Part shown: piece after piece, positions 20,300 through 28,766 of the stretch
Layout of the letters: the number at the start of each line of letters is the position of its first letter
Numbering within the stretch: position 1 is the stretch's first letter
Assembly (NCBI GenBank): GCA_964058805.1
Contig: CAXKVV010001703.1
Span: 1 to 28,766 of the forward strand
From: Schoenoplectus triqueter
Lineage: Eukaryota; Streptophyta; Magnoliopsida; Poales; Cyperaceae
Direction of reading: 5' to 3'
Length of the DNA: 28,766 bases
The notes under the pieces: generated by a model
The model's database searches: none
What the model was told of the DNA's origin: nothing
Seen by the model: only the letters and a program-made list of their open reading frames with translations
Position numbers and translations under genes: made by a program

Positions 20300-22521
20300 C
20301 TAGGCGTAACTTCTATTATTTTTATTTTTATGTTTTTTTTCTAAATTTTATTGATTATTTTTATTTTCTCTCTCATGAAGTCAATTTTCGGGTGTGTGGG
20401 TTGGCTCCACACTGACCGGGGAACAGGTGTTGGGGAGGTTAGGTTTTAGGAATTTTTACTTTTTCTTTTTCTTTTTCAAAAGAAAAGAAAAGAAAAGGTA
20501 AGCCAAAAGAAAAGAAAAGAAGAAGAAAGTTATCTCAAACGCCGGTCGGTTTATGCTCATTTTAGAAATATTCATCATTTTCTAAAAACTCGCGTGCGAG
20601 TTCAATAAAACAAGACAAACAACAGAAAATAGCAAACGACCGAGAGAAAGTGAACTGACTGAAGAGAAGAGCTCGCCCTGTCCCGACCGAGGGAAGGTGA
20701 ACTGCCCGAGGAAGGAGAAGGGCTGCCCCTCTTACTTAGTTCAAGTAGATTAGCTTAGGCATTGAATTACTATCGGAAATGTACTACTAGGTCATCGTTG
20801 AGTGTAGTTGATTTAAGTAAGTTTCTCTTTTCTTTTGCTTGGGCACTTTCTAATGTTATGTTATGGGAATCCCAAATTCAGCAAATATTACCACACAGGC
20901 TGATTTGGTTCTTAAGACTTATGGCATAGGATATATCATGGCCCCAATCACGCACTTATTTCATCCAGTATTTGCTCACGGCTTTCACTCCTTCCCAATT
21001 TCTCTTTTTTTTTTAATTGCTCTCTTCGTCATAGCACAAAGGATGATGTGCAACGTGAATCGTGTTCGTCCCTCAAATTCCACTAATTTCCCTAAGTCCA
21101 ACTCTGGAACGTCACCATAGCTTCATCGTAACGTTTGGATAGGAGACGCCTCAATAAAACTCTTTTGCACCATCAGCTTTAGGCCAGCCACCACTTATGG
21201 CAATGGCTGAACATGGTGATTGGAGCACACTTCCTCTCTCTCTCTCTACCCTTTTGGTTCTACACGGTATCAGTTACTGGAGTGAAATCGAACAAGCAGA
21301 GTAGATGTTGTTCTGAGACAGTAGACATGTAAATTTGAAACTTATTACATTTAATCATACTTGTTTGTTCATTCGTTCTTGATTTTTATGAATTATTTTT
21401 GTGATTGAATTGAATTGTGCTTGAATTATATTTTGATGTTTGTATTAGTAATCTGCTTAGAATTAAAAATTCTAAGTTGCGTAGATTCATAAACTGCAAA
21501 CAAACTTTAGATTGGTATATATTTTGAGAGAATTGATTAGATTTCTAACTCAAATCTGACGGTTTTCGGACCCAAAAGCAGTATTTAGATTTATGTGAAG
21601 AATCTAACCATGAAGTCTATACTAAATGAGAATTTCTAAACTTTAGAGTAATTAATTAAAAATACCTAACCGTGAATAATTAGTCTTTAAATAGTTTAAA
21701 ATTATCAGCACTTAACGGACCTTAATTAGGAAAAAAATACTTAATTGTAAAATTTATCATAATTAGAGTACGGTGTTAATCCCTAACCAGTATCTTGACA
21801 CTAAAATAGACGATAACTCCCACTAAATTTAAAATAAATCTATAAATAGTACGATTGATGCACAGGTAGATGATGATGTCGAAACTCTAGATTTTTTAAT
21901 CTTGATAATGCTCTAATTTCTGTCAAAGTCAATTTTAATTTATATCTTAATCAATTTAGATAAAAAAATTAGATTTTATTATTTAGCTTAGCAAATTTGT
22001 TTATGTTAATGATTTAAATCAGTCTCTGTGAAATCAGTATATATTTACTACATGATAGATTGTGCGCTGCGGCTTACCATTTATTTTAGTATCAAAACAA
22101 ATTATTAGCTTGAAAAATACACAACATACAATAGAGTTTTAGTCTTTTAGATGTCGGACGTACCCTCCAGCTACAAACATGCTCATATAAATGAGTCTGA
22201 TGTTCACCAACAGATTCTCTTCAACTAATAGGGATAGTCCTGCAAATTCTGTATGCCTGATAGCCTGCCTTTAGTGAAAGAAACACTGCGACTATTATCT
22301 GGGAGGGAGAAAAATATGTCCGACGGTGTGTTATATTCTTTGTTTCCCTTTTTATCTTCCGATTTTTAACTAATGATGGCGTAATCTGGGTGCGAGGAAT
22401 AAAAGCAAAATATTCTTAGTTTTTCTTTTTTTAATCATTAATTTTCTTATGACACAATATTGATATAATTGTTAAGGGCTCAGTTCACATAAAAACTGTG
22501 ACCACAAGTATTAAACACATA
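20300..22521. other. Unassigned region with a more GC-balanced island
   Basis: 20460-20530 is a polypurine/polypyrimidine stretch (AAAAGAAAAGAAAAG). 20530-21270 has more balanced base use, short runs such as GAGGAAGGAGAAGGG, and one 85-codon frame listed separately. At about 21266-21276 CGGTATCAG follows TTCTACA, close to the TGGTATCAG start of copia primer-binding sites, but the neighbouring bases do not support an LTR. 21300-22120 is A+T rich and non-coding. 22130-22340 is again more balanced without a sustained frame. Organelle-derived DNA or a decayed retroelement are possible but unproven. Confidence 0.4.
20863..21120 (+). CDS. Hypothetical 85-residue open frame, doubtful
   Basis: Starts MGIPNSANITTQADL and contains one hydrophobic stretch (FPISLFFLIALFVIAQ, residues about 46-61) that could span a membrane, then a basic, serine- and asparagine-rich tail. 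I do not recognise the protein. The hydrophobic part is partly encoded by a T run, which favours chance. No promoter or splice context is evident. It is included because it lies in the most gene-like base composition of the area. Confidence 0.15.
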   Translation: MGIPNSANITTQADLVLKTYGIGYIMAPITHLFHPVFAHGFHSFPISLFFLIALFVIAQRMMCNVNRVRPSNSTNFPKSNSGTSP

Positions 22522-23564
22522 GGGTTTTTTGGCACAATATGGAATAGAAAAAATAGAAATAAAATTACTATTCCGATGAAATAATTTGTCAAATGAATTT
22601 TAGAATGAGTAGAAGAGTGCAGAATAGTGCTAATCCGGTATACCAACTTATAGGTGGAATACCGGATTAGCTCTCGTCGGAATATCGATTATTGTTTGCT
22701 TATAGTATATTATGATTATTATTAAGATTTAGTATTATTATATTATTATATTATATTTATGATTATAATTTATTATTATATTAATATTATGATTATTATT
22801 TATTATTATTATATTATTATTATTATTATTATTATTATCATTATTGTTATTATATTATCGTTACCATTAGTATTATTATATTATTATTTATTATTATAAA
22901 TATAATTTTAATATTATATTATTATATTATGATGATTATGATTATGATTATTATTATTTATTATTATTTTATTATGTTGTATTATATTATTATATGTTGA
23001 TTATAGTTATGATTAATTTATTATTATAATTATAATTATTTATAATTATTTTTATGATTATGATTATATTTTTATGATTATATTATTATGATTATGATTA
23101 TGGTTATATTATTATGCTTATGACTATATTATTATTATCATGATTATTATATTATGATTATATTATTAAAATTATGATTACTTATTATTATTATATTATT
23201 ATAATTATGATTATAATTATAATTTTTTATTATTATATTACTATATTATGATTATGTTTATATTTTTATTATATTACTATTATAATATTATTATTTATTA
23301 TAATTATTTTTTATTACTTTATTATTATTATCTTACTATCATGATTATTATTTTACTATTATTATTATTATCATCATCATTATTAATATCATAATTATTC
23401 ATATTTTAACTATTCTGAGTAACAACTGCCAAACGATATTTTCACTCTTCCGAATAGTCAAGAATACCACCCTTCTACCACTCTTCCAAATAAAGTTATT
23501 ATTCTATCACTCTTCTAAAATTACCACTCTTCCAAAATTATTCCTTAATTTGCCAAACGGACCC
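22522..23564 (-). mobile_element. GGG...CCC-ended element with TAA-rich core (copy 2)
   Basis: This is the opposite-orientation relative of 11760-13264. Read on the minus strand it starts GGGTCCGTTTGGCAAATTAA and ends with the complement of GGGTTTTTTGGCACAATATG, so both ends share GGGTNYNTTTGGCA. ATA flanks it on both sides (22519-22521 and 23565-23567), a possible 3-bp duplication as in Tourist/Harbinger elements, although those usually use TWA. The GGAAGAGTGG subterminal repeats and the AATCCGGTATACC hairpin (about 22632-22668) are conserved. The core has one version of the 381-bp block that is doubled in copy 1. Confidence 0.78.
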
Positions 23565-23744
23565 ATATGGAACTAACGAATGTGAAAACTCTCTTACTCG
23601 TATGATAATTAATAAGTGAACTACGGACAGAGCAAGTTTTAAGGAGTCTACGGGCAGAGCAAGTCTTATTGTACCGAGAACTATATATTATGGGGGGGGT
23701 TGCAATTTGGTGAGGACACAAAATATGAAACAGATGAATAACTC

Positions 23745-24972
23745 ATAGTTTTTTTTATCTGCAGTAATTAAAAAAAAAGAGGATAGTAGTATGATTGTTC
23801 TGATTTTTATATTCATAGTTTGGACCGAGTTTTAAATTCATCCTAATTTATTTTATTATTTATTTAATGGTTTATTTCTTATTTTTTATTTTTTTAATAG
23901 TTTACTTAGTTATTTAATTATATTTAATTATATGTCCGATAATTTAGTCTATTTTTAATTGATTGTTTAATTTTCATATTGTTTCGAATGAATGGAGACG
24001 AGATCGGAAGACAAAATTAAAATTTGAGCATCTCATCTTCAAATAACTATAACTTTTGATAGAAAACTCCCATCATGCAGTCATGAAAAAGGTCAAACAA
24101 GATCTACAGGTTAATCGTTATTATCATTGTGATAATTTTTAAGGCAAAAAAAACATTTGAGTCCTAAAAAATGCATGAAGTTGTGGGAATTTATTTTTTC
24201 GTTATTTTTTCAGATGCATAGTTAGAAATTATATAATCTCTAATTCATTACTATCATTATATATAGTTATACTTAGTAAGATTTATGATGTATTTTTTGA
24301 ATTAGTTACTTTTAGTTTTTTTATTTATGTATGTATAATTTTGTTGTAATATTAATTAATATGATATATTTTATAATTTTTTCTCTTGTGATTTTCTAAA
24401 TACATATCATTATTGAATACACAATAAGATCTTATTCAAAATATTACTATTTTTAATATATTTTTAAAAAATGATAAGTAATTAGTGCTGATTTTTAAAA
24501 ATCTGATGCAAAATATAACAAAAAATAAACCATTAAATATAAAATATTAAATGGAACAAAACAAAACAAAAAACAAAAAAATTATTAATCATAAAATGAT
24601 CATCATTATAATTTTAAATAAAATAATTTTAAAAATTAATAAATTATTTGTCTAATCAATTCATGATGATCATTTTTGTTTGTTCGATCAGGAGTGTCGG
24701 ATGGAATAAGATTTTTACTAATTTAAATTCAATTGAAAATAAGCTAAATTCTTGGATGAATAATTAAAATAATAAAATAACTAAATAAATTATTAAAGAT
24801 AAAAAATAAGAGACAAAGTATTAAATAAATAATTAATCAAAGTAGAATTTTTTTGTAAAAGAAATCGGAACCGAATTTAAAAACTCAGTCCAAAAAACTG
24901 GGATACAAAAATCAGAACAATCATACTATTATCTTGTTCTTTTTATTTTAATTACTACAAATAAAAAAATCT
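23745..24972. mobile_element. MULE-type element with long inverted arms
   Basis: Arms of roughly 250-300 bp face each other at 23745-24000 and 24690-24972. The left arm reads TTTTTTTATCTGCAGTAATTA and the complement of the right arm TTTTTTTATTTGTAGTAATTA. Both continue through ATAGTATGATTGTTCTGATTT and GGACYGAGTTTTTAAATTC. The flanks are GAATAACTC (23736-23744) and GAATAGCTC (24973-24981), a 9-bp duplication with one mismatch, which points to Mutator-like elements. The approximately 700-bp centre is A+T rich and non-coding. Confidence 0.82.
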
Positions 24973-25026
24973 GAATAGCTCGTGTTCCTCGCTGCACCGT
25001 ACGCGCATCTCAGTTTGAGTTATATC

Positions 25027-25488
25027 TAGTGATGGCATTAGGCCGGATAGGGCCGGGTTTGTGCTAAATTCAGGGCTCGGTCCGTCCTTCAATTATATTT
25101 GTAGTTTGTACATCTCCAATGAAAATATAAAATATTAATATGGTAATTAAATATCTAATATATGATATATCGATATGTTCATAGCACAATTGTATATATA
25201 AATATTAATAACTAATGTTATTATATAATTTAAGGGATAATATTACATTGAGATTTATAAATAAATAAATAAAATAAATTATTGATGCAATATACAATAA
25301 TATACACAACACATATCAATACATTATTAAAATTTATCTATACTACGGGTCGGGCGGGCGGACCTCACCTTAAACCCGTACCCGTCCGCCCCGGCCCTAC
25401 TTGTTTGACCTCTAGGCCGGACGGGTTGGCTACTGGATCGGACGAGTCCGGACAGGCCTGACGGACCCCAAACTTTATTGACATCCTA
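25027..25488. mobile_element. hAT-type MITE with GGGCCGGG ends
   Basis: The left end reads TAGTGATGGCATTAGGCCGG and the complement of the right end TAGGATGTCAATAAAGTTTG; GC-rich GGGCCGGG and CCGGACAGG blocks lie inside each end around an A+T-rich middle. GTTATATC (25019-25026) and GTTATATG (25489-25496) flank it, an 8-bp duplication with one mismatch, as expected of hAT elements. It supports assigning the other GGGTCGGG repeats of this window to the same broad class. Confidence 0.8.
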
Positions 25489-25496
25489 GTTATATG

Positions 25497-25937
25497 ATCT
25501 ACAAATAGTCAAATATCCCATCAACTCTGATATATAAGGAAAAAATGAAAGCAAAATCGGATGGTTGAGGAGTCTACTAAATTTGTCCATATTATAACTT
25601 AGTTTTTAATTTTTCAGATCTCTCATATTTTTAAATATAATTAAATATAATTAGAGCATAAAAATTTGGAAAATATTAGATTTGAAAAAAAATTAAGAGT
25701 TTAAGAATGATCGTGTTTGATAAGAGTAAGATTAGATTTGTTAAGGGTCAGATTTAATAAGAATCAGTTGAATTCGTTAGATTTGATAAGGATCGGGGTG
25801 AAAAGGGGTTGTTTCTTGTTATTTCTTCAGGATTAGATATGGTATTTATCAAACTCAGCTCTTACAAAGAGAAATGACGAAATTGTATTGGAGGGGTTTG
25901 GGTAAGGATCGGTTTTTTAACGGACCGACTAGATAAG
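25497..25937. other. Unassigned A+T-rich stretch
   Basis: It contains loose repeats of GATTTGATAAG and GATTAGATTTGTTAAG around 25705-25800 and no reading frame of note. The phrase GAGTCTACTAAATTTG near 25570 recurs as AAGTCTACTAAATTTG near 26078, so the two positions may be the remains of a larger direct duplication. Confidence 0.4.
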
Positions 25938-26075
25938 ATTCAAGAGCTCGGTCTTTATGGACATCCCTAATATAAGAAAGAAAACCATGTCTTTATGGAC
26001 ATCCCTAATATAAGAAAGAAAACCATGTCTTTATGGACATCCCTAATTCAAGAGCTCGGTCTTTATCGGACGGTT
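25938..26075. repeat. 38-bp tandem repeat framed by a direct repeat
   Basis: GTCTTTATGGACATCCCTAA starts at 25951, 25989 and 26027 (period 38), with the spacer TATAAGAAAGAAAACCAT identical between the units. ATTCAAGAGCTCGGTCTTTA precedes the first unit and appears again after the third (about 26046). The units are essentially identical, so the expansion is recent. Confidence 0.9.
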
Positions 26076-26229
26076 TAGAAGTCTACTAAATTTGAACAGC
26101 AAACCATGTCTTCATCATTGCAACAATCAATTGCGGGTTGGAAAGTAGTCGATATATATCTACATAGGACCAGCCCCAGGGCATGACAAAACGAAAAGCT
26201 AAAAAGCAAACAAAGCAAAACCAGACGCA

Positions 26230-26600
26230 AAGCCATGCTTACAAATGGTAGATTCCCTTCTTGCTTTATCCCCTATACCCCCTCTCCTACTGCGGAAAGA
26301 TCTCTTTCTCACCCTCTCTGTTTCTTTCTTTCTTTCCTTCTCTCTTTCTTTCTCATCTCTCCAACGGACCAACGCTGTGCATGCATGTGTGTGTTTGACC
26401 GAGAAAGAGCACTTGTCTTTGTCGCTGGCCCGTTGACACTACAAAGCGACATGACAAAACTTCCCCACTTTGTTGTTATAGTGGACCCCTACCCCTTGAT
26501 CTCTTTCTATTTCTACTGTAGTTCTAGTTTCCCTTGCTTTTTCTTTTTTCAAGGTGAAAGAAAAAGGAAGAACTTTGCATGAAAAATGAGGGAATTGTTG
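26230..26600 (+). promoter_or_regulatory. Pyrimidine-rich segment, possible promoter or 5' leader
   Basis: A CTTTCTTTCTTTCC tract (about 26300-26365) is followed by CATGCATG (an RY-type motif, about 26379-26386) and TTTGACC (a W-box core, about 26393-26399), in DNA with balanced base use. That resembles a plant gene 5' region, but no coding sequence follows. The 115- and 63-codon frames here are low-complexity leucine, serine and phenylalanine translations of the CT tract. The remains of an LTR leader would look similar. Confidence 0.25.
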
Positions 26601-27629
26601 TACTCATTCGTGCAGTCATGGTCTGATAATTAAAAAAAAACTTTATTTCCGCATTTGTATTCACATTTGACATTCCAAGTCCTCTGGTGCCATTACACAG
26701 TGGAGCCCGGTTTTACCGTTCGACTGACCCACCTGTTTGTGTATGGATCTAATTTATCATAACAAATAAAACAAGAAAATGATATTAAAAATAATTCGTA
26801 TATTATTTGTGAATATTTTTAAAAATATATATAATTTATTCATATTTAGAAAGACGCTGGTTGCATAAATCAGAAAATAATTTGCAAATATTTTTTTTGC
26901 TAGATTCAGGATATAAAAATATTCGAGTACAATGAGTCATGTTTAAAATATTATTTTTATTGTACGTTTTTCGAAGTGATAAATTTCAATCCACGACTCC
27001 AAGTTGATAGCACATTCAATTTCAATTGCTTTTTGAAAAAAATAGATCAACTATATAAATATTTTAAATAAATTTTAGATGTACAATATAGATGATTTTG
27101 TTTATGAAATTAGTGGTGAAAGAAAAATTCATAATTTGTTCAGTGTTAAATTTTTTTATTTGTTCGATTCGATAATTTTTTTAGTGAACTAGTTTAACTT
27201 CGATTCATAGGTCCATATGTATTATTTACATATATTTTAATTATTTAATCAATAATATATATAATAATATAATTATTTTCTTATAAAATAAATAAGATAT
27301 TATTAATTTATTATTAAATTAAGAGATATTAGTTATTTTTTAAAATTTTAATATAAAATTAATAAAATATCATATTAACTTTAATTATTTATGATAATAT
27401 GAAATAAATATAAAAAAATAAAATAATTAAATTCATCTGAAGTTCGATTGTAGTTTGAGTACGATTTAACTCGAATTCTATTTAGTTCGAATTAATTTTA
27501 AATAAACTCAAACACCGAATTCAATTCATTTATAGCCATGCACAAAATATTCAGATTTTTTTATTTTAGTAAATAAAAAAAATAAATAAATGAAACTGGC
27601 CATCTCTCTCCTCACTTTTGCATAATTAG
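26600..27629. other. A+T-rich stretch without genes
   Basis: Apart from a short balanced stretch at 26660-26760 the sequence is A+T rich, with weak repeats of TTCGATT and TCGAATT around 27170-27530. No frame, RNA gene or clear transposon end is visible. Confidence 0.45.
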
Positions 27630-27658
27630 CCAGACTCGAGTTTGAAACTCGGGTCTGG
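27630..27658. other. 29-bp near-perfect palindrome CCAGACTCGAGTTTG...
   Basis: CCAGACTCGAGTTT and AAACTCGGGTCTGG pair over 14 positions with one G-T wobble around a single central base, and a run of nine or more T follows. A weaker relative, GGGCCAAGTTTTAAACTC followed by GGTCCC, is at 27777-27800. The hairpin-plus-T layout resembles a terminator or a small-RNA precursor, but in a plant genome it is more likely a transposon end or subterminal motif. Confidence 0.6.
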
Positions 27659-27681
27659 TTTTTTTTTACATAGAAATGATA

Positions 27682-27930
27682 TTACAACAGTCAGTATATT
27701 GATCTAAAATATTACAATAAAAATTAAAAAAAAAAGTTTATAGAACACCCAGTATATTTGAAAATTATAGGTGTTTGGGCCAAGTTTTAAACTCGGTCCC
27801 AGCATCTTGCTATTATATAGCACACCCAGTATATTTTTTTTCGTTTGTGTGTTATATTAAAAATAAAACACAACAATCAGTAGATTGATCTAAAATATTA
27901 CAACAAAAATTAAAATAAAGTTTTATAAAG
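27682..27930. repeat. 186-bp-spaced direct repeat near the MULE pseudogene
   Basis: CAACAGTCAGTATATTGATC (27685) and CAACAATCAGTAGATTGATC (27871) start two copies that continue through TAAAATATTACAAYAAAAATT. Between them ACACCCAGTATATTT also occurs twice (about 27745 and 27822). A looser third version lies at about 27957-28010. This lies just downstream of the MULE transposase remnant and could be its 3' non-coding or terminal region. Confidence 0.6.
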
Positions 27931-28061
27931 CCAAATATAAGCACGATTAATACATTGTTCTAAAATAGTGTCAAACATATTGAAATATTATAACAACAAT
28001 TAAAATCCAATTGTTCTGTTAAATATAACAACAAAAAATATAAATACACTAATAATCTAAA

Positions 28062-28766
28062 TCATGCTCTGTTGGAATGAGTTCGACCTCGAGTTGGCAG
28101 CCTGTTGATACGACCCTCCATTTCTTCCATAACCATTGGAATGCATATCTTCCTTCTCCTTCCTTTGTTGATTTTTGTTGCATCTGGTCTGATGACCGGA
28201 CCATTATAAATTGGTCAATCTCATTTACTGTCATAACTACGTCAATGACCAGACCATGTGTTAATGTAGTACTGGATGGTATAATATGGACTAACGTACT
28301 GAGTGTAATCCAGCCTTCTGAATGAACAAACATTAAGCAAGTGATCGCATGGGATGCCGATCAATTACGGTTTCTAACACCAATAATTACCGATTCTCAT
28401 CATGGCTAATTCAATCTCATATTTTATTTCACCCCTTTGTCCTTATTATTTTAAATAGAAATTATAAATTATTGCTTAAATTTTAAAATTAAATAAAAAA
28501 TTATATAAGCATAGAATATTACCGTCTCGATAAGGTCATTTATGTTGTAAACATCGTAGTTGTTCATACCCCAATCCAGTGGTATGACATCGTAAGTTCT
28601 TCCCTTATCACCGCGATATTTTTATCATCTCAGTGATCTTTTGGGAGAATACCAGACCCTGGGCTTCCCAAGCTATTGTAATTTGTCGACGCTGATAGAA
28701 CCACTCAACACATTTGTGCCACGTGTTCTAGACGATAGCACATACCGGAAATTCTCTGGCGATCCT
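28062..28766 (-). pseudogene. MULE (MuDR-type) transposase C-terminus, partial at window edge
   Basis: On the minus strand, entering from the edge, AREFPVCAIV and CVEWFYQRRQ match the segment after the catalytic core of plant MULE transposases. After about 130 bp of A+T-rich sequence, LIGIPCDHLLNVCSFRRLDY gives the C-x-H half of a SWIM zinc finger, followed by YVSPYYTIQYYINTWSG. PIYNGPVIRPDATKINKG and the basic GRRRK, then PMVMEEMEGR, complete the usual C-terminus, ending at a stop at 28062-28064. Stops occur at several places in these frames, so it is dead. The catalytic DDE region would lie beyond the window. An intact protein would bind the terminal inverted repeats and move DNA with 9-bp target duplications. 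The 94-codon frame on this strand at 28049-28333 is out of phase with the conserved protein. Confidence 0.85.

Larger units (their letters stand above)
16844..20300 (-). mobile_element. Pol-less LTR retroelement, 5' end truncated
   Basis: On the minus strand the order is: leader with palindromes (20300-19935), one broken protein in the gag position (19934-18469), several polypurine tracts (18175-17952) and a 1.1-kb LTR (17951-16844). Only about 500 bp separate the protein from the LTR and there are no protease, integrase or reverse transcriptase motifs, so it is a gag-only type similar in plan to TR-GAG elements. The tract AAAAGGGGGAGAT followed by TGTTG, repeated GGGGGAG tracts, and palindromes in the LTR resemble Sireviruses (Ty1/copia). 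No 5' LTR is recognisable beyond 20300, so that end is truncated or replaced. Confidence 0.7.

Noticed and set aside
20058..20303. 81-codon plus-strand frame and the 96-codon frame on the other strand (19959-20249)
   Set aside because: Purine-rich leader of the retroelement read in both directions; no domain, and the palindromes fall inside it.
21250..21290. Copia primer-binding site at CGGTATCAG
   Set aside because: Differs from TGGTATCAGAGC at the first base and after CAG, and no matching LTR lies next to it.
26235..26582. 115-codon open frame as a gene
   Set aside because: Low-complexity translation of a CT-rich tract, with an alternative frame equally open and no domain.
27630..27658. 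tRNA T-arm (CGAGTTTGAAACTCGG)
   Set aside because: No D-arm, anticodon arm or acceptor stem can be built around it, and the palindrome extends beyond a T-arm.

Overview
This window looks like a gene-poor, transposon-rich stretch of a plant nuclear genome, most likely a eudicot. It is strongly A+T rich and holds remnants of plant hAT, Mutator-like (MULE) and LTR retrotransposon proteins, MITEs with clean target-site duplications, and GGGTCGGG-type hAT-like repeats. I cannot name the species. I found no intact host gene, no rRNA or tRNA gene, no CRISPR array and no convincing complete coding sequence. Almost every long open frame is a shadow of repeat DNA.

Layout: 1-640 is A+T-rich DNA with a tandem array. 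645-1940 is the N-terminal end of a decayed hAT transposase with a BED zinc finger, split by a 690-bp MULE-type MITE (1036-1725, 9-bp duplication). 2340-2978 holds two hAT-like repeats. 3725-4030 is a ~65-bp minisatellite. 4434-4811 is a foldback MULE MITE (perfect 9-bp duplication) with five copies of a GC-rich palindrome. 5740-6081 and 11254-11400 are two halves of another array of the 65-bp minisatellite, separated by a 5,167-bp LTR-like element (6082-11248) with TGTCA...TGACA ends and a perfect 5-bp duplication, read here as a giant solo LTR.

11760-13264 and 22522-23564 are two copies, in opposite orientation, of a GGG...CCC-ended element with a long TAA/ATAATC-rich core. 13455-14065 is a GGGTCGGG repeat. 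14164-16030 is a hAT remnant with a minus-strand transposase pseudogene. 16844-20300 is a minus-strand, pol-less retroelement: an LTR, several polypurine tracts, and a broken gag-position protein with the putative plant transposon domain. 20300-22520 is unassigned.

23745-24972 is a third MULE-type inverted-repeat element, and 25027-25488 a hAT MITE. 25940-26075 is a 38-bp tandem repeat, and 26230-26600 a pyrimidine-rich segment that could be promoter or leader DNA. 27630-27930 holds small palindromes and direct repeats. The window ends inside a minus-strand MULE transposase pseudogene (28062 to the edge).

There is no operon-like cooperation between genes here. The biology is a stack of insertions: at two sites the pre-insertion sequence can be read across the inserted element, which gives a relative order of events. 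I do not see convincing evidence of a new biological system. The most unusual objects are the 5.2-kb LTR, the palindrome-studded MITE, the pair of A+T-core elements and the palindrome-rich pol-less retroelement.
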